From a virus, in IMG/VR virus record IMGVR_UViG_3300027714_000009, positions 26,379 to 90,378 of that record: 64,000 nucleotides of DNA. One strand, 5' to 3'. Under the pieces are notes generated by a model. The model saw only the letters and a list, made by a program, of their open reading frames with translations, made no database searches and had not been told where the DNA came from. Positions 1 through 7,171 of this stretch are shown here, one piece after another; positions within the stretch are counted from its first letter, which is position 1; every line of letters begins with the position of its first letter. Made by a program: the position numbers and the translations under genes.

Positions 1-663
1 GCCAACTGCCATGTGTATTACTACACCAACTTCACTGTCAGTAATCTTCTTACCAACTTCACTGTCTGCTTTTACTGAATACGTTGTTGTGTTAGGTGTG
101 AATACATATTTGTTGTCTGTTACTTGTGGCTTTGTTAACCAAAGTAAATCACCCATCACATATCCTCTAAAGTTATCTGGTACACAACTTTCTACTTTAT
201 CCCATATGTTAGTCATCGCTCCTATAAACTTTTTATAGTCATTTGCTTTTTTAGCATCTGGGTTTTTTGCACCTGGGCGGTTGCTTAACATTTGATTTAG
301 ACCTTTAGCACTAGTTGCTTTTCCGTCATAACCTTTTGCACTAAATCCACTTTTATCAGTAAGTACAAATTCACCTTTTTCATTTCTTCCAAACATAACA
401 GCTGGTGAGCCGTCCCATTTAATAGTAACTGTATTTGGTTGTTGTTCTACTTGATGTAATGTTGCAATTGCTTTTTTAGCACCTTGACTACCGTCCCATA
501 GAATAAGATCTTCTAAGTGCTGAATTCTAGCACCGCCGGCATCTTCTGCTAATTTAGTTAAATTTGGAGTATAAAGATCTTTCTGAACTAACCTGCGTTT
601 GCGGCTGTCTCTGTTTAGGCGTTTCTTTGTTCCTACTATATGTTCAATATCACTTATTTTCAT
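1..663 (-). CDS. Putative nucleotidyltransferase/ligase-like protein (partial, C-terminus outside window)
   Basis: The frame is open from an ATG at 663 to the window edge (221 codons seen, 3' end missing). Residues 81-86 read IKWDGS, which fits motif I (KxDG) of ATP-dependent DNA/RNA ligases, with K82 as the candidate adenylated lysine. A later GYVMGDLLW segment could be a motif III-like strand. The N-terminus is basic. The start overlaps the stop of the upstream 83-aa gene by 4 nt (ATGA) with a GAGG ribosome site, so the two are coupled. I recognise it as resembling conserved marine T4-like proteins of unknown role; ligase chemistry is inferred from one motif only. Confidence 0.6.
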   Translation of the reverse strand, partial: MKISDIEHIVGTKKRLNRDSRKRRLVQKDLYTPNLTKLAEDAGGARIQHLEDLILWDGSQGAKKAIATLHQVEQQPNTVTIKWDGSPAVMFGRNEKGEFVLTDKSGFSAKGYDGKATSAKGLNQMLSNRPGAKNPDAKKANDYKKFIGAMTNIWDKVESCVPDNFRGYVMGDLLWLTKPQVTDNKYVFTPNTTTYSVKADSEVGKKITDSEVGVVIHMAVG

Positions 664-911
664 TTCGGTCCTCTAATTTTCCTAACCCCACGATTGAATC
701 GTTCTGGGTCTCTATTCTTTATACTTAACATGATACGCTTTGTCAAGTCTTGTGCTACGTCTGCATCGTAATGATTCTCAATTAAATCTAATACATTTAT
801 AACACTACTTATGGCGTTGGAACCTCTACTTTCTAAGATTGCATCTTTAGACTTTTTTGGAGCTAAAAGATTTATTTCTTCTAATAAGCTACGAGTTCGT
901 TTCTGTGTCAT
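660..911 (-). CDS. Conserved small phage protein, unknown function
   Basis: An 83-aa basic protein with no transmembrane segment and no motif I recognise. A GGAG ribosome site lies 7 nt before the ATG. It follows a late-type box at 953-959 and is translationally coupled to the ligase-like gene downstream. Its position behind the gp41 helicase gene suggests a replication-associated or late accessory role, but this is only context. Confidence 0.7.
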   Translation of the reverse strand: MTQKRTRSLLEEINLLAPKKSKDAILESRGSNAISSVINVLDLIENHYDADVAQDLTKRIMLSIKNRDPERFNRGVRKIRGPK

Positions 912-952
912 GTTTCTTCTCCAGTAATAATTTACTTCTTACTTTATTGTAG

Positions 953-959
953 TATTTAT
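953..959 (-). promoter_or_regulatory. T4-type late promoter box (ATAAATA)
   Basis: GATAAATAC on the minus strand, about 40 nt before the start at 911 and just after the gp41 stop. It matches the box seen before many virion genes here. The leader after it also contains AAAGTAAGAAGTAAA, a half-site-like match to the palindrome described at 9644-9657. Confidence 0.6.
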
Positions 960-2384
960 CTAACTATTACTTCTTTTGAGCATAGAACGTAACTTGTCGT
1001 GGCCCTGTATTGTGTTCTCCACAACACTATTTTCAGCAATATTCTTTTCTTGATGTGATACTTTGTTTTGTGCTTTAATTTTCTCAAACATAGCACTAGG
1101 TTGATTCATTGTAGTTCCTTGATCATCTTCGTCTAGATCCTCAATACGCAATCCTGCAATATCAAATTTTAAGTCTACTTTTTGTCCAACACCACTACTA
1201 CTACGTGTCTTCATAAACTGTACTTGGTAACGCCCACGTTCACGCATTGCTTGGCTTGTAAATATACCAATAACGTTGTCTGCTGTTTGAATCTTACTTA
1301 TACCACCTGCAATGTGGGAGTGATCAAATTCTACTTCCTCTACTGCCGCTCTGTTTAACTGAGATGCTGTTGCAAACAAATAATCATATTCTACTGCAAA
1401 GTTACGTAATTCTTCTGATACAAATTTATCTTTAATAAACAAATCACTTGGATTTACTTTATTTTGTGCTGGCATCATTAGATCCAAGTAATCAATACAT
1501 ACTGCATCTATTTTGACATCACTTTTAATTTCAAATTCTCTAATATAACTTGTAATAGCATTAATTGTAATACCATTTGGCAATTGTACAATCTGTAGCT
1601 TACCTGCTTTCTTACCTTGCATACGTACTTTTAAATCTACGTCAGCGGCGTTCTTAAATACTGATCTTGTGTCCATGCCAGTAATCATACTGTCTAATCG
1701 CATACTAGATAATTCTTCACTAAGCTCTAGTGTAATATATACTACATTCAATCCTGCAATTGACCAATTCAGTGCTAAGTTCTGTAAGAACAAACTCTTA
1801 CCACCACCCGATGGAGCTGCAAATATATTTAATTCGCCTCTGTTAAATCCACCATATAGTTTGTTATCAATATCTTTCCAACCTGTGCTTGTGCCACCAC
1901 GTTGATTACGTACACGTTCAATACGTGCCGCTGGATCTTCCCAATAGTCTGTACCCATATGTTTAGCAAGTCCAATATTGACTGCATCTTTAATCATACG
2001 TTCTACTGGTCCGTAGTCACCTTTTTCTAACAAGTCTGCACTTGTTAAGATTGCACCTTCTAATGCTTTATGTCTACAAAATACTTCAAACTCATCTATA
2101 AACCATTTCTTGTGTCTGTCATCTACATCTTTTAGTGGCTGTAACTCTAGCCCTGTTGTAGCTACAATTTGCTCCAATGTAGGTAACGCACTATATCCCA
2201 TAGAATGTTCTTGTATAAACTCAACACCCTTGCGTAGTTCTCTATCAAAATACAAAGGATCAAGTATTCCATTTACTCTAGCGAATAAGTCTTGGTCCTG
2301 AGATAAAAACTCAACAAATAATCGTTGTAAGTCTATGCCATATTCTTTTGCTTGTACATTTTCATCTTTTTTCATCATTTGCAA
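960..2384 (-). CDS. 41: Replicative DNA helicase, T4 gp41/DnaB type
   Basis: A 474-aa hexameric 5'-3' replicative helicase of the T4 replisome, expected to act with the primase encoded just upstream. It has a DnaB-like N-terminal domain (about 1-150) and a RecA-like motor domain. The Walker A motif APSGGGKS is at residues 189-196 and the Walker B/DYLD segment at 298-301; a later Q/N-rich motif (ASQLNRAA) fits DnaB motif H4. The length matches T4 gp41 (475 aa). The ATG overlaps the 3' end of the primase gene by 10 nt, so primase and helicase are co-translated in the usual gp61-gp41 pairing. Confidence 0.93.
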   Translation of the reverse strand: MQMMKKDENVQAKEYGIDLQRLFVEFLSQDQDLFARVNGILDPLYFDRELRKGVEFIQEHSMGYSALPTLEQIVATTGLELQPLKDVDDRHKKWFIDEFEVFCRHKALEGAILTSADLLEKGDYGPVERMIKDAVNIGLAKHMGTDYWEDPAARIERVRNQRGGTSTGWKDIDNKLYGGFNRGELNIFAAPSGGGKSLFLQNLALNWSIAGLNVVYITLELSEELSSMRLDSMITGMDTRSVFKNAADVDLKVRMQGKKAGKLQIVQLPNGITINAITSYIREFEIKSDVKIDAVCIDYLDLMMPAQNKVNPSDLFIKDKFVSEELRNFAVEYDYLFATASQLNRAAVEEVEFDHSHIAGGISKIQTADNVIGIFTSQAMRERGRYQVQFMKTRSSSGVGQKVDLKFDIAGLRIEDLDEDDQGTTMNQPSAMFEKIKAQNKVSHQEKNIAENSVVENTIQGHDKLRSMLKRSNS

Positions 2385-3388
2385 TACTTTCTCATAATTA
2401 ATTCAATTTTAGTTGCATTACTTTCTGCACTATTTAATATACTCTTTATTGTATACAATCTTCCGTATTTTGTCAAGGCATCTGCGGCATCTTTGCAATC
2501 TTTCCATTCTGGAAATGCTACACTCCACCCATGCTTTATTGCTGCCTTACACATTAACTTTCCTGCATCATCTGCGTCTGGTAATATTATAATATGTTTC
2601 TGTAAGCTGTGTAGTATATCTGCTTGTTCATCATTTATATTATTACTACCTATTGCACACCCATCAGTTACTATTGCATCAAGTTGTCCTTCAGTTACAA
2701 TAACAACATGCTTGTCTGGAGTCTGTCTATCTAACCCATACACAAAGTCTTTCTTAGGTTGCTGATTGTAGTACTTGGGCATACCATCTGGAATACTATC
2801 TCCTGCCCATCTTGCTGTGTATCCTACTACTTTATTTTTATATGTAAATGGTAATATGAAACGCTTGTTGACTCTACCATTTGTTTTACTATTACTATAC
2901 ATGAATCTAGGATCAGTTACATCAAACCCACGTCTAGTTAAATATTCTACTGCTTCCGACCAATCTGCTGTAGGCTCGTCATGTAGCATAAATGGTTTAG
3001 TATCTTCTGGCAGCTCTTTTAAGTCCCAATCAATAATTAAGTTTTTACGTTTCTCTGTTTTTATTAATAAAGTTGCTACATCTTGTTCACGTAACAATTC
3101 AAGTTGAATACGATTAATATCATTCTCATCTGCACCTAATGTAGTTAGTAATTGTTTTAATCTAGATGTTACTTTGCCCTGTGGTGCCCATCCAGTTTTA
3201 AATGTGCAATTAAAGCAATTATATTGAAACTTTTCTACGTCAAATAAGAATCCACCTCTGCCTTTAGTATCAGGTCGTGCTTGACCATTTCTAGTACACA
3301 TTGGGCAATTGCCAGATATCCATCCACTAGGGCTTGATCGCCAGTTAGCCGGTACCAGAGTTCTTACGTAGTCGTTCATCAAAGTCAT
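2375..3388 (-). CDS. 61: DNA primase, T4 gp61/DnaG type
   Basis: A 337-aa primase. The N-terminal zinc ribbon has C28-x2-C31 and C58-x2-C61. The TOPRIM fold shows the acidic EGQLDA motif at 233-238 and PDADDAG at 270-276. It makes RNA primers with gp41 at the fork. Transcription should come from a sigma70-type promoter at 3395-3423. The -10 ends only 6 nt before the chosen ATG, so the mRNA may be leaderless. An alternative ATG three codons downstream is possible. The 3' end overlaps the helicase gene. Confidence 0.92.
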   Translation of the reverse strand: MTLMNDYVRTLVPANWRSSPSGWISGNCPMCTRNGQARPDTKGRGGFLFDVEKFQYNCFNCTFKTGWAPQGKVTSRLKQLLTTLGADENDINRIQLELLREQDVATLLIKTEKRKNLIIDWDLKELPEDTKPFMLHDEPTADWSEAVEYLTRRGFDVTDPRFMYSNSKTNGRVNKRFILPFTYKNKVVGYTARWAGDSIPDGMPKYYNQQPKKDFVYGLDRQTPDKHVVIVTEGQLDAIVTDGCAIGSNNINDEQADILHSLQKHIIILPDADDAGKLMCKAAIKHGWSVAFPEWKDCKDAADALTKYGRLYTIKSILNSAESNATKIELIMRKYCK

Positions 3389-3394
3389 ACATGT

Positions 3395-3423
3395 ATATTA
3401 CACTCTTATTACTACTTTGTCAA
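3395..3423 (-). promoter_or_regulatory. Early sigma70-type promoter for primase-helicase
   Basis: Minus strand: TTGACA (3423-3418), 17 bp spacer, TAATAT (3400-3395). The promoter is embedded in the last codons of the 277-aa late gene (stop at 3398). The ATG at 3388 begins 6 nt after the -10. Confidence 0.75.
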
Positions 3424-4231
3424 GTGTTCCTGTTGGTGATGTGTGTTTTGTTCTGATTAATTTTACGTTTGTACGGAATGTCCATGGATCTATTCCAGTG
3501 TGATTAGTATATGGGTAAAATTCTTCGGTGTACGAGCCTAATATTATGTTAAACCAGTCGCTTTCGCCTGGATTGTCATTTAATGAGCCTTGCACCCAAA
3601 AATTACCTGTATAGCCTGTGCCATATACTGCTAGTGTAATTAATCCGTTTGGTTTGTTATAGTATCCTGTGGCTTTCATGGCACTACTGTAATAGTATGT
3701 GTCTACGCCTACAACTGAAGTTGTAAAGGATGAATTAATTTGTGTTGTTAATGGTAATGCATCACCATCTTCTGTTACTTCAACAGTGTAGTTAGGTCGC
3801 ATGTTTAAGTCTGCAAACATAGGAACAACTAAACCTTGATCAGTAGTGTAACTAAACACTAGATCATAAAATCCTTGTGAGAATAAAGAACTCTCTCCAC
3901 TTGTAATTATTACTTTAACACTACCTGCATCGTAGTCTGTTATAATAGCTTTTTTACTAACTACAGTAGATCTATCATTACGATCAATTAAGGATACTTG
4001 CATAGTAGTGCCGTGTAACATAATTGGCTTGCGATCTTGGTTCTTTATAAAGAAGAAAAACTCAGTATCAAATCCTCGAAATAGTTTTAAAAATCTATAG
4101 TTAACCGGACTGTTTACTGAGGTACCTTTTGCACTTGCGTACTTGCCAAGCCCTGGCGATGAACCGTGGTCTTGTAAGGTGTAAAGATCACCTACTTGAT
4201 TAATATTGTATGTTGTTCCGTAATTTGACAT
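3398..4231 (-). CDS. Probable virion protein, unknown role
   Basis: A 277-aa protein rich in Tyr, Thr, Ser and Asn with alternating hydrophobic strands, which suggests a beta-rich structural protein. It has no signal peptide or transmembrane segment. A late-type ATAAATA box (4251-4257) and a GGAG ribosome site precede the ATG, so expression late with virion genes is likely. It lies alone among replication genes, and its 3' end hosts the early promoter of the primase gene. I do not recognise a named family. Confidence 0.7.
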   Translation of the reverse strand: MSNYGTTYNINQVGDLYTLQDHGSSPGLGKYASAKGTSVNSPVNYRFLKLFRGFDTEFFFFIKNQDRKPIMLHGTTMQVSLIDRNDRSTVVSKKAIITDYDAGSVKVIITSGESSLFSQGFYDLVFSYTTDQGLVVPMFADLNMRPNYTVEVTEDGDALPLTTQINSSFTTSVVGVDTYYYSSAMKATGYYNKPNGLITLAVYGTGYTGNFWVQGSLNDNPGESDWFNIILGSYTEEFYPYTNHTGIDPWTFRTNVKLIRTKHTSPTGTLDKVVIRV

Positions 4232-4250
4232 GTGTTAGACTCCTGTATTG

Positions 4251-4257
4251 TATTTAT
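4251..4257 (-). promoter_or_regulatory. T4-type late promoter box
   Basis: GATAAATACAATACAGGAG on the minus strand places the box and the ribosome site directly before the 277-aa gene at 4231. It is divergent from the plus-strand box at 4281-4288, with only 23 bp between them. Confidence 0.65.
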
Positions 4258-4280
4258 CAAAATTGTTCGGATTTTGAAAG

Positions 4281-4288
4281 CATAAATA
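4281..4288 (+). promoter_or_regulatory. T4-type late promoter box, leaderless geometry
   Basis: CATAAATA on the plus strand, 6 nt before the ATG at 4295. Initiation at the usual distance would place the transcript start at or beside the start codon. Confidence 0.6.
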
Positions 4289-4294
4289 GAAGTA

Positions 4295-4666
4295 ATGCAA
4301 ACAAAACATCAGAAACTATTAGACGAATATCCATTCTTAACTGTCATAGCATATGCCGGAAACGAATACCTTGGGATTATCCAAAATATAGATAACCATG
4401 TTGCTAGCTTATATGTGTACGATCGCTTAACTGATACCCAAGAGAGAATTAAGTTCTTGGAATTAGGCGAAGAATGGTGGTGGGAAACGAATAGAAAATT
4501 ACCCATCAACATTGCATTACTTAATAGATGGAATTACCAATACGCAATTCAAAGTTTTAATGTAAAACAAATGGAAGTTATTGTAGGACCAGAAGTAAGA
4601 CTAAGCAACAGCATCACCAAGCGGATTAAAAGACGTAGTATTAACCTTGTAAAGAAAAACCACTAG
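4295..4666 (+). CDS. Conserved hypothetical protein
   Basis: A 123-aa soluble protein, one of few plus-strand genes. It has a Trp-rich centre (EEWWWETNRKLP, about 67-78) and a basic C-terminus (KRIKRRSINLVKKNH). The start is set by a late box ending 6 nt upstream; no ribosome site is visible. Its last 26 bp overlap, tail to tail, the end of the DnaE-like gene on the other strand. No family recognised. Confidence 0.65.
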   Translation: MQTKHQKLLDEYPFLTVIAYAGNEYLGIIQNIDNHVASLYVYDRLTDTQERIKFLELGEEWWWETNRKLPINIALLNRWNYQYAIQSFNVKQMEVIVGPEVRLSNSITKRIKRRSINLVKKNH

Positions 4667-5225
4667 CTAACATATTTAATTGCAATACTATAGCAACTGC
4701 ATATGCGTGAGCATGTGCTTTTTTAAAAAAGTATTCATCTGTGCTAGGTTTAACCCATACATCAGCGTTAATAGCGTCCCAACCCTTATTAAGTAAGTGA
4801 CGCTTCGCCGGTCTGATTACTGCAAGCACTGCCGCTAGCTGTTCTACACTAGTAGGCTTCATTGTATTAATAATATCAAAGTGCTTATGTATGTGGAAAC
4901 ATTGTTCTACTACTTCTCGATGTTCTAGTAACTCCCACATAGGATCCATTGCAAGCAAATCATCTAGCTTCTTCTTAGTATCAATAGATTTATATAATCC
5001 AACGTTAATAACATCAATTTTAAAGTAACCCATAGACTCTGCTTCTTTATGATCTATTGTGCTAAGTCCATTAAAAGGATTACTTGGTATTTCATGGAAG
5101 TACACACCAGTGTTATGTTTTACTTGCTTATGTTCGCGAGCAATCATTGCAGGTGTGCCGTTAATAAGGTTTAATAGCTTATCTCTATTAGCTACATCAA
5201 TGTCAATATCTGTGTTAACTATCAT
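4641..5225 (-). CDS. Miniature DnaE-like (C-family DNA polymerase palm/fingers-like) protein
   Basis: A 194-aa protein that reads like a condensed bacterial Pol III alpha core. Residues 5-15 (TDIDIDVANRD) resemble the palm PDFDxD...RD segment. Residues 66-77 (GYFKIDVINVGL) resemble the palm strand with the third catalytic Asp (D71 here). The block following MDPMWELLE, through MKPTSVEQLAAVLAVIRP, resembles the segment ending in the RPGP fingers motif. The C-terminal FFKKAHAHAYA resembles GFNKSHxAAYA. PHP, beta-binding and tau-binding domains are missing. Full-length DnaE has more than 1000 residues. The start is the ATG at 5225, preceded by AAGGAAG and overlapping the 30-aa gene. Polymerase activity is unproven; a decoy for host replisome parts is another possibility. 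Confidence 0.6.
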   Translation of the reverse strand: MIVNTDIDIDVANRDKLLNLINGTPAMIAREHKQVKHNTGVYFHEIPSNPFNGLSTIDHKEAESMGYFKIDVINVGLYKSIDTKKKLDDLLAMDPMWELLEHREVVEQCFHIHKHFDIINTMKPTSVEQLAAVLAVIRPAKRHLLNKGWDAINADVWVKPSTDEYFFKKAHAHAYAVAIVLQLNMLASGFSLQG

Positions 5226-5307
5226 TTGGGTCTTCCTTATCCATTTTATATAACATATATACTGGTAATACAAAACATGCTAATATATAAATCAATGACC
5301 ATATCAT
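5215..5307 (-). CDS. 30-aa single-pass membrane microprotein
   Basis: A short frame beginning MIWSLIYILACFVLPVYMLY followed by a charged tail (KMDKEDPNDS). One transmembrane helix fills residues 2-20. Its ATG overlaps the upstream stop (ATGA, 5304-5307), and its end overlaps the next start at 5225 by 11 nt. This chain of coupled overlaps, with GGAG about 10 nt upstream, argues that it is translated. Function unknown. Confidence 0.6.
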   Translation of the reverse strand: MIWSLIYILACFVLPVYMLYKMDKEDPNDS

Positions 5308-5975
5308 ATTTTCATTTGCTCCATAATTTCTGTTACAAATCTACCATCCTGTGGATTGACATTCATTCTACGTTGCCAATAATCAACATCTAAATAATCT
5401 GTTATCATTTTTAGTTGTTCGCCACTCATGTTATCAATTAAATCTTGTGCCGCTGTACTTGTAAACAATACCCACGGACTAATTTTGCCACTGCATATAT
5501 GAAATACTGCAAGTGCTGGTGCTATTGTATGAAAGTATGTATTATATGTTGTGTTGTTTTCTTCTGCCCACTTCTGTAAAAACAATACAGTACGCTCAAC
5601 ACCTCTTTCACACGATTCGTTGTTTTGTCGTTCTTTCATCCAAGCCGCAAAATGCTTATCTCTACACCAATGGTCTAATCTTATTGAATTCTTTAATAGC
5701 CAAGTTGTGTAAGACGGTACATCATCAATACCAATGTCCCTACAATAATAACCATACTTACAGAACGCAATATAATATTGACTTTTTGCAAACTCCTGGT
5801 AGCTTTTTTCATTCTTTGCATTTGTTCCTATTTTATAGAATAACTGATAACCTCTAAAACCAAGTTGTACATGCTTTTCGTCTTTTTGCATGTGCCTACG
5901 CTTCTGTTCACATAAATGAACAACTAGTGTATTCTCTTTCTTGAATGTTTTAGAACAGTATTCACATTTAAACAT
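5304..5975 (-). CDS. Zinc-finger-containing conserved marine phage protein
   Basis: A 223-aa protein. It starts with a C2H2-like finger (C4-x2-C7, then L and H residues about 20-28) followed by an aromatic, basic alpha-helical body (FRGYQLFYKIG, FAKSQYYIAFCKYGYYCRD). It abuts the 152-aa gene directly (stop 5976, start 5975). The nucleic-acid binding role is inferred from the finger and from the replication neighbourhood; no enzymatic motif is seen. Confidence 0.65.
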   Translation of the reverse strand: MFKCEYCSKTFKKENTLVVHLCEQKRRHMQKDEKHVQLGFRGYQLFYKIGTNAKNEKSYQEFAKSQYYIAFCKYGYYCRDIGIDDVPSYTTWLLKNSIRLDHWCRDKHFAAWMKERQNNESCERGVERTVLFLQKWAEENNTTYNTYFHTIAPALAVFHICSGKISPWVLFTSTAAQDLIDNMSGEQLKMITDYLDVDYWQRRMNVNPQDGRFVTEIMEQMKI

Positions 5976-6434
5976 TTATTTTAACAGCTCTTTAATTTGC
6001 TTCTTATCGTACCCATACTCTTCAAACAACTCCTTGAAGTCATCTTTAGTTTTAGTACTAATAAAAATTTCTACTTCATCGTCATTCAGATGATTATAGT
6101 TTTCTATAACCCACTTCTGTATCTTACTTTGTTTCATTGCTTTTCCAGGTGCAATCCAAGGATGGAATGTAGTCTTCCCTAGTCCAACTAACTGCATTAG
6201 CTGATGTTGCAACTGTGGGTGCTTACGTAGCTTGTTAAAGTGTACATTTACTACTTCGTTAGTCCACTCTAAGTAATGCTCAGTAAACATCTTATCACCA
6301 CAACTACTAGTATAACGCATTAGTAGCCATATGCCTAGCTTTTTCTTTTCTTCTTCAGTAAGACTGTCATACCAACCTCTATCCTTGGTATCAATACCTC
6401 GCATCTCTTCTTTAATGTTTAGTTTATTTGACAA
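5976..6434 (-). CDS. Conserved hypothetical protein
   Basis: A 152-aa, Lys/Glu-rich, helical soluble protein with a C-terminal coiled-looking segment (DDFKELFEEYGYDKKQIKELLK region). The start overlaps the end of the 73-aa gene by 11 nt, so it belongs to the uvsW-downstream operon. No known domain recognised. Confidence 0.65.
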   Translation of the reverse strand: MSNKLNIKEEMRGIDTKDRGWYDSLTEEEKKKLGIWLLMRYTSSCGDKMFTEHYLEWTNEVVNVHFNKLRKHPQLQHQLMQLVGLGKTTFHPWIAPGKAMKQSKIQKWVIENYNHLNDDEVEIFISTKTKDDFKELFEEYGYDKKQIKELLK

Positions 6435-6645
6435 TTACTACTTCTCCTTCAGTTTCTATCCAAACTTTAGCACCACATGATAGTGGTTTGTCTGGACTGT
6501 ATATAACTTTCGAATCACCTTTAATAGACACTTCATGTCCATATGTATTACTCTTAGAAGTCTTGCATGTTAATACAGGTTCTCTTTCACCTGTCTTAGC
6601 ATTACGTTTAACAACGTGCTGATTAACATGTATCCTAGTCTTCAT
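6424..6645 (-). CDS. Conserved small protein of marine T4-like phages
   Basis: A 73-aa basic, beta-rich protein (VNQHVVKRNAKTGEREP..., ending GEVVIVK). It lies in the same operon, 6 nt after the 166-aa gene. No motif with assignable function; the small strand-rich make-up could be an SH3/OB-type fold, which is a guess. Confidence 0.6.
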   Translation of the reverse strand: MKTRIHVNQHVVKRNAKTGEREPVLTCKTSKSNTYGHEVSIKGDSKVIYSPDKPLSCGAKVWIETEGEVVIVK

Positions 6646-6651
6646 AGTTTA

Positions 6652-7152
6652 CTACCAAAGCTCACTAATGTCAAGTACTTCAGGTAACTTGTTTGATTCC
6701 TTTACAAACAGTACACAGGGTGGATTTGCTCCGTCATGCAATGGAACATTTAATAAATGTCCAAACTTTAGCTTAGGTGCATACCATTTTACATCTGTGT
6801 AAATATTAGTTATTGATATGTCCAAGTACTTAGGTGTAAATCCTGTAATAGGATTAAATGCAAACACACTAAAGCCCCTGTCATTCAAACTCATTAAACT
6901 TACAACTTCTGGATCACCAACTGATGGATCACAAATAACTATGCTCCAATCTAATGGCATTGTAATTGAGTAATCACCAATTTTTAATACTGCGGCTGGT
7001 GCATAAAAACTTTCTAGGAACACTAATGGAATAAAATAGTAATCAATGTGTCCTGGGTTGCTATAGTCTAAAATGCTGTATCGTAAGTCTTCTACCTGAT
7101 CTGGAATCTCATCCAGTTCGTAAGTATTGTTTTCTACTGTTAAAATTTTCAT
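6652..7152 (-). CDS. Conserved hypothetical protein
   Basis: A 166-aa acidic protein with no transmembrane helices. The central IGDYSITMPLDWSIVICD and C-terminal HLLNVPLHDG segments look like a beta-sheet core. It lies 19 nt after the UvsW gene and is probably in its operon. I do not recognise a family with a known role. Confidence 0.6.
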   Translation of the reverse strand: MKILTVENNTYELDEIPDQVEDLRYSILDYSNPGHIDYYFIPLVFLESFYAPAAVLKIGDYSITMPLDWSIVICDPSVGDPEVVSLMSLNDRGFSVFAFNPITGFTPKYLDISITNIYTDVKWYAPKLKFGHLLNVPLHDGANPPCVLFVKESNKLPEVLDISELW

Positions 7153-7171
7153 ATTTTATTTCCTGTGTGGC

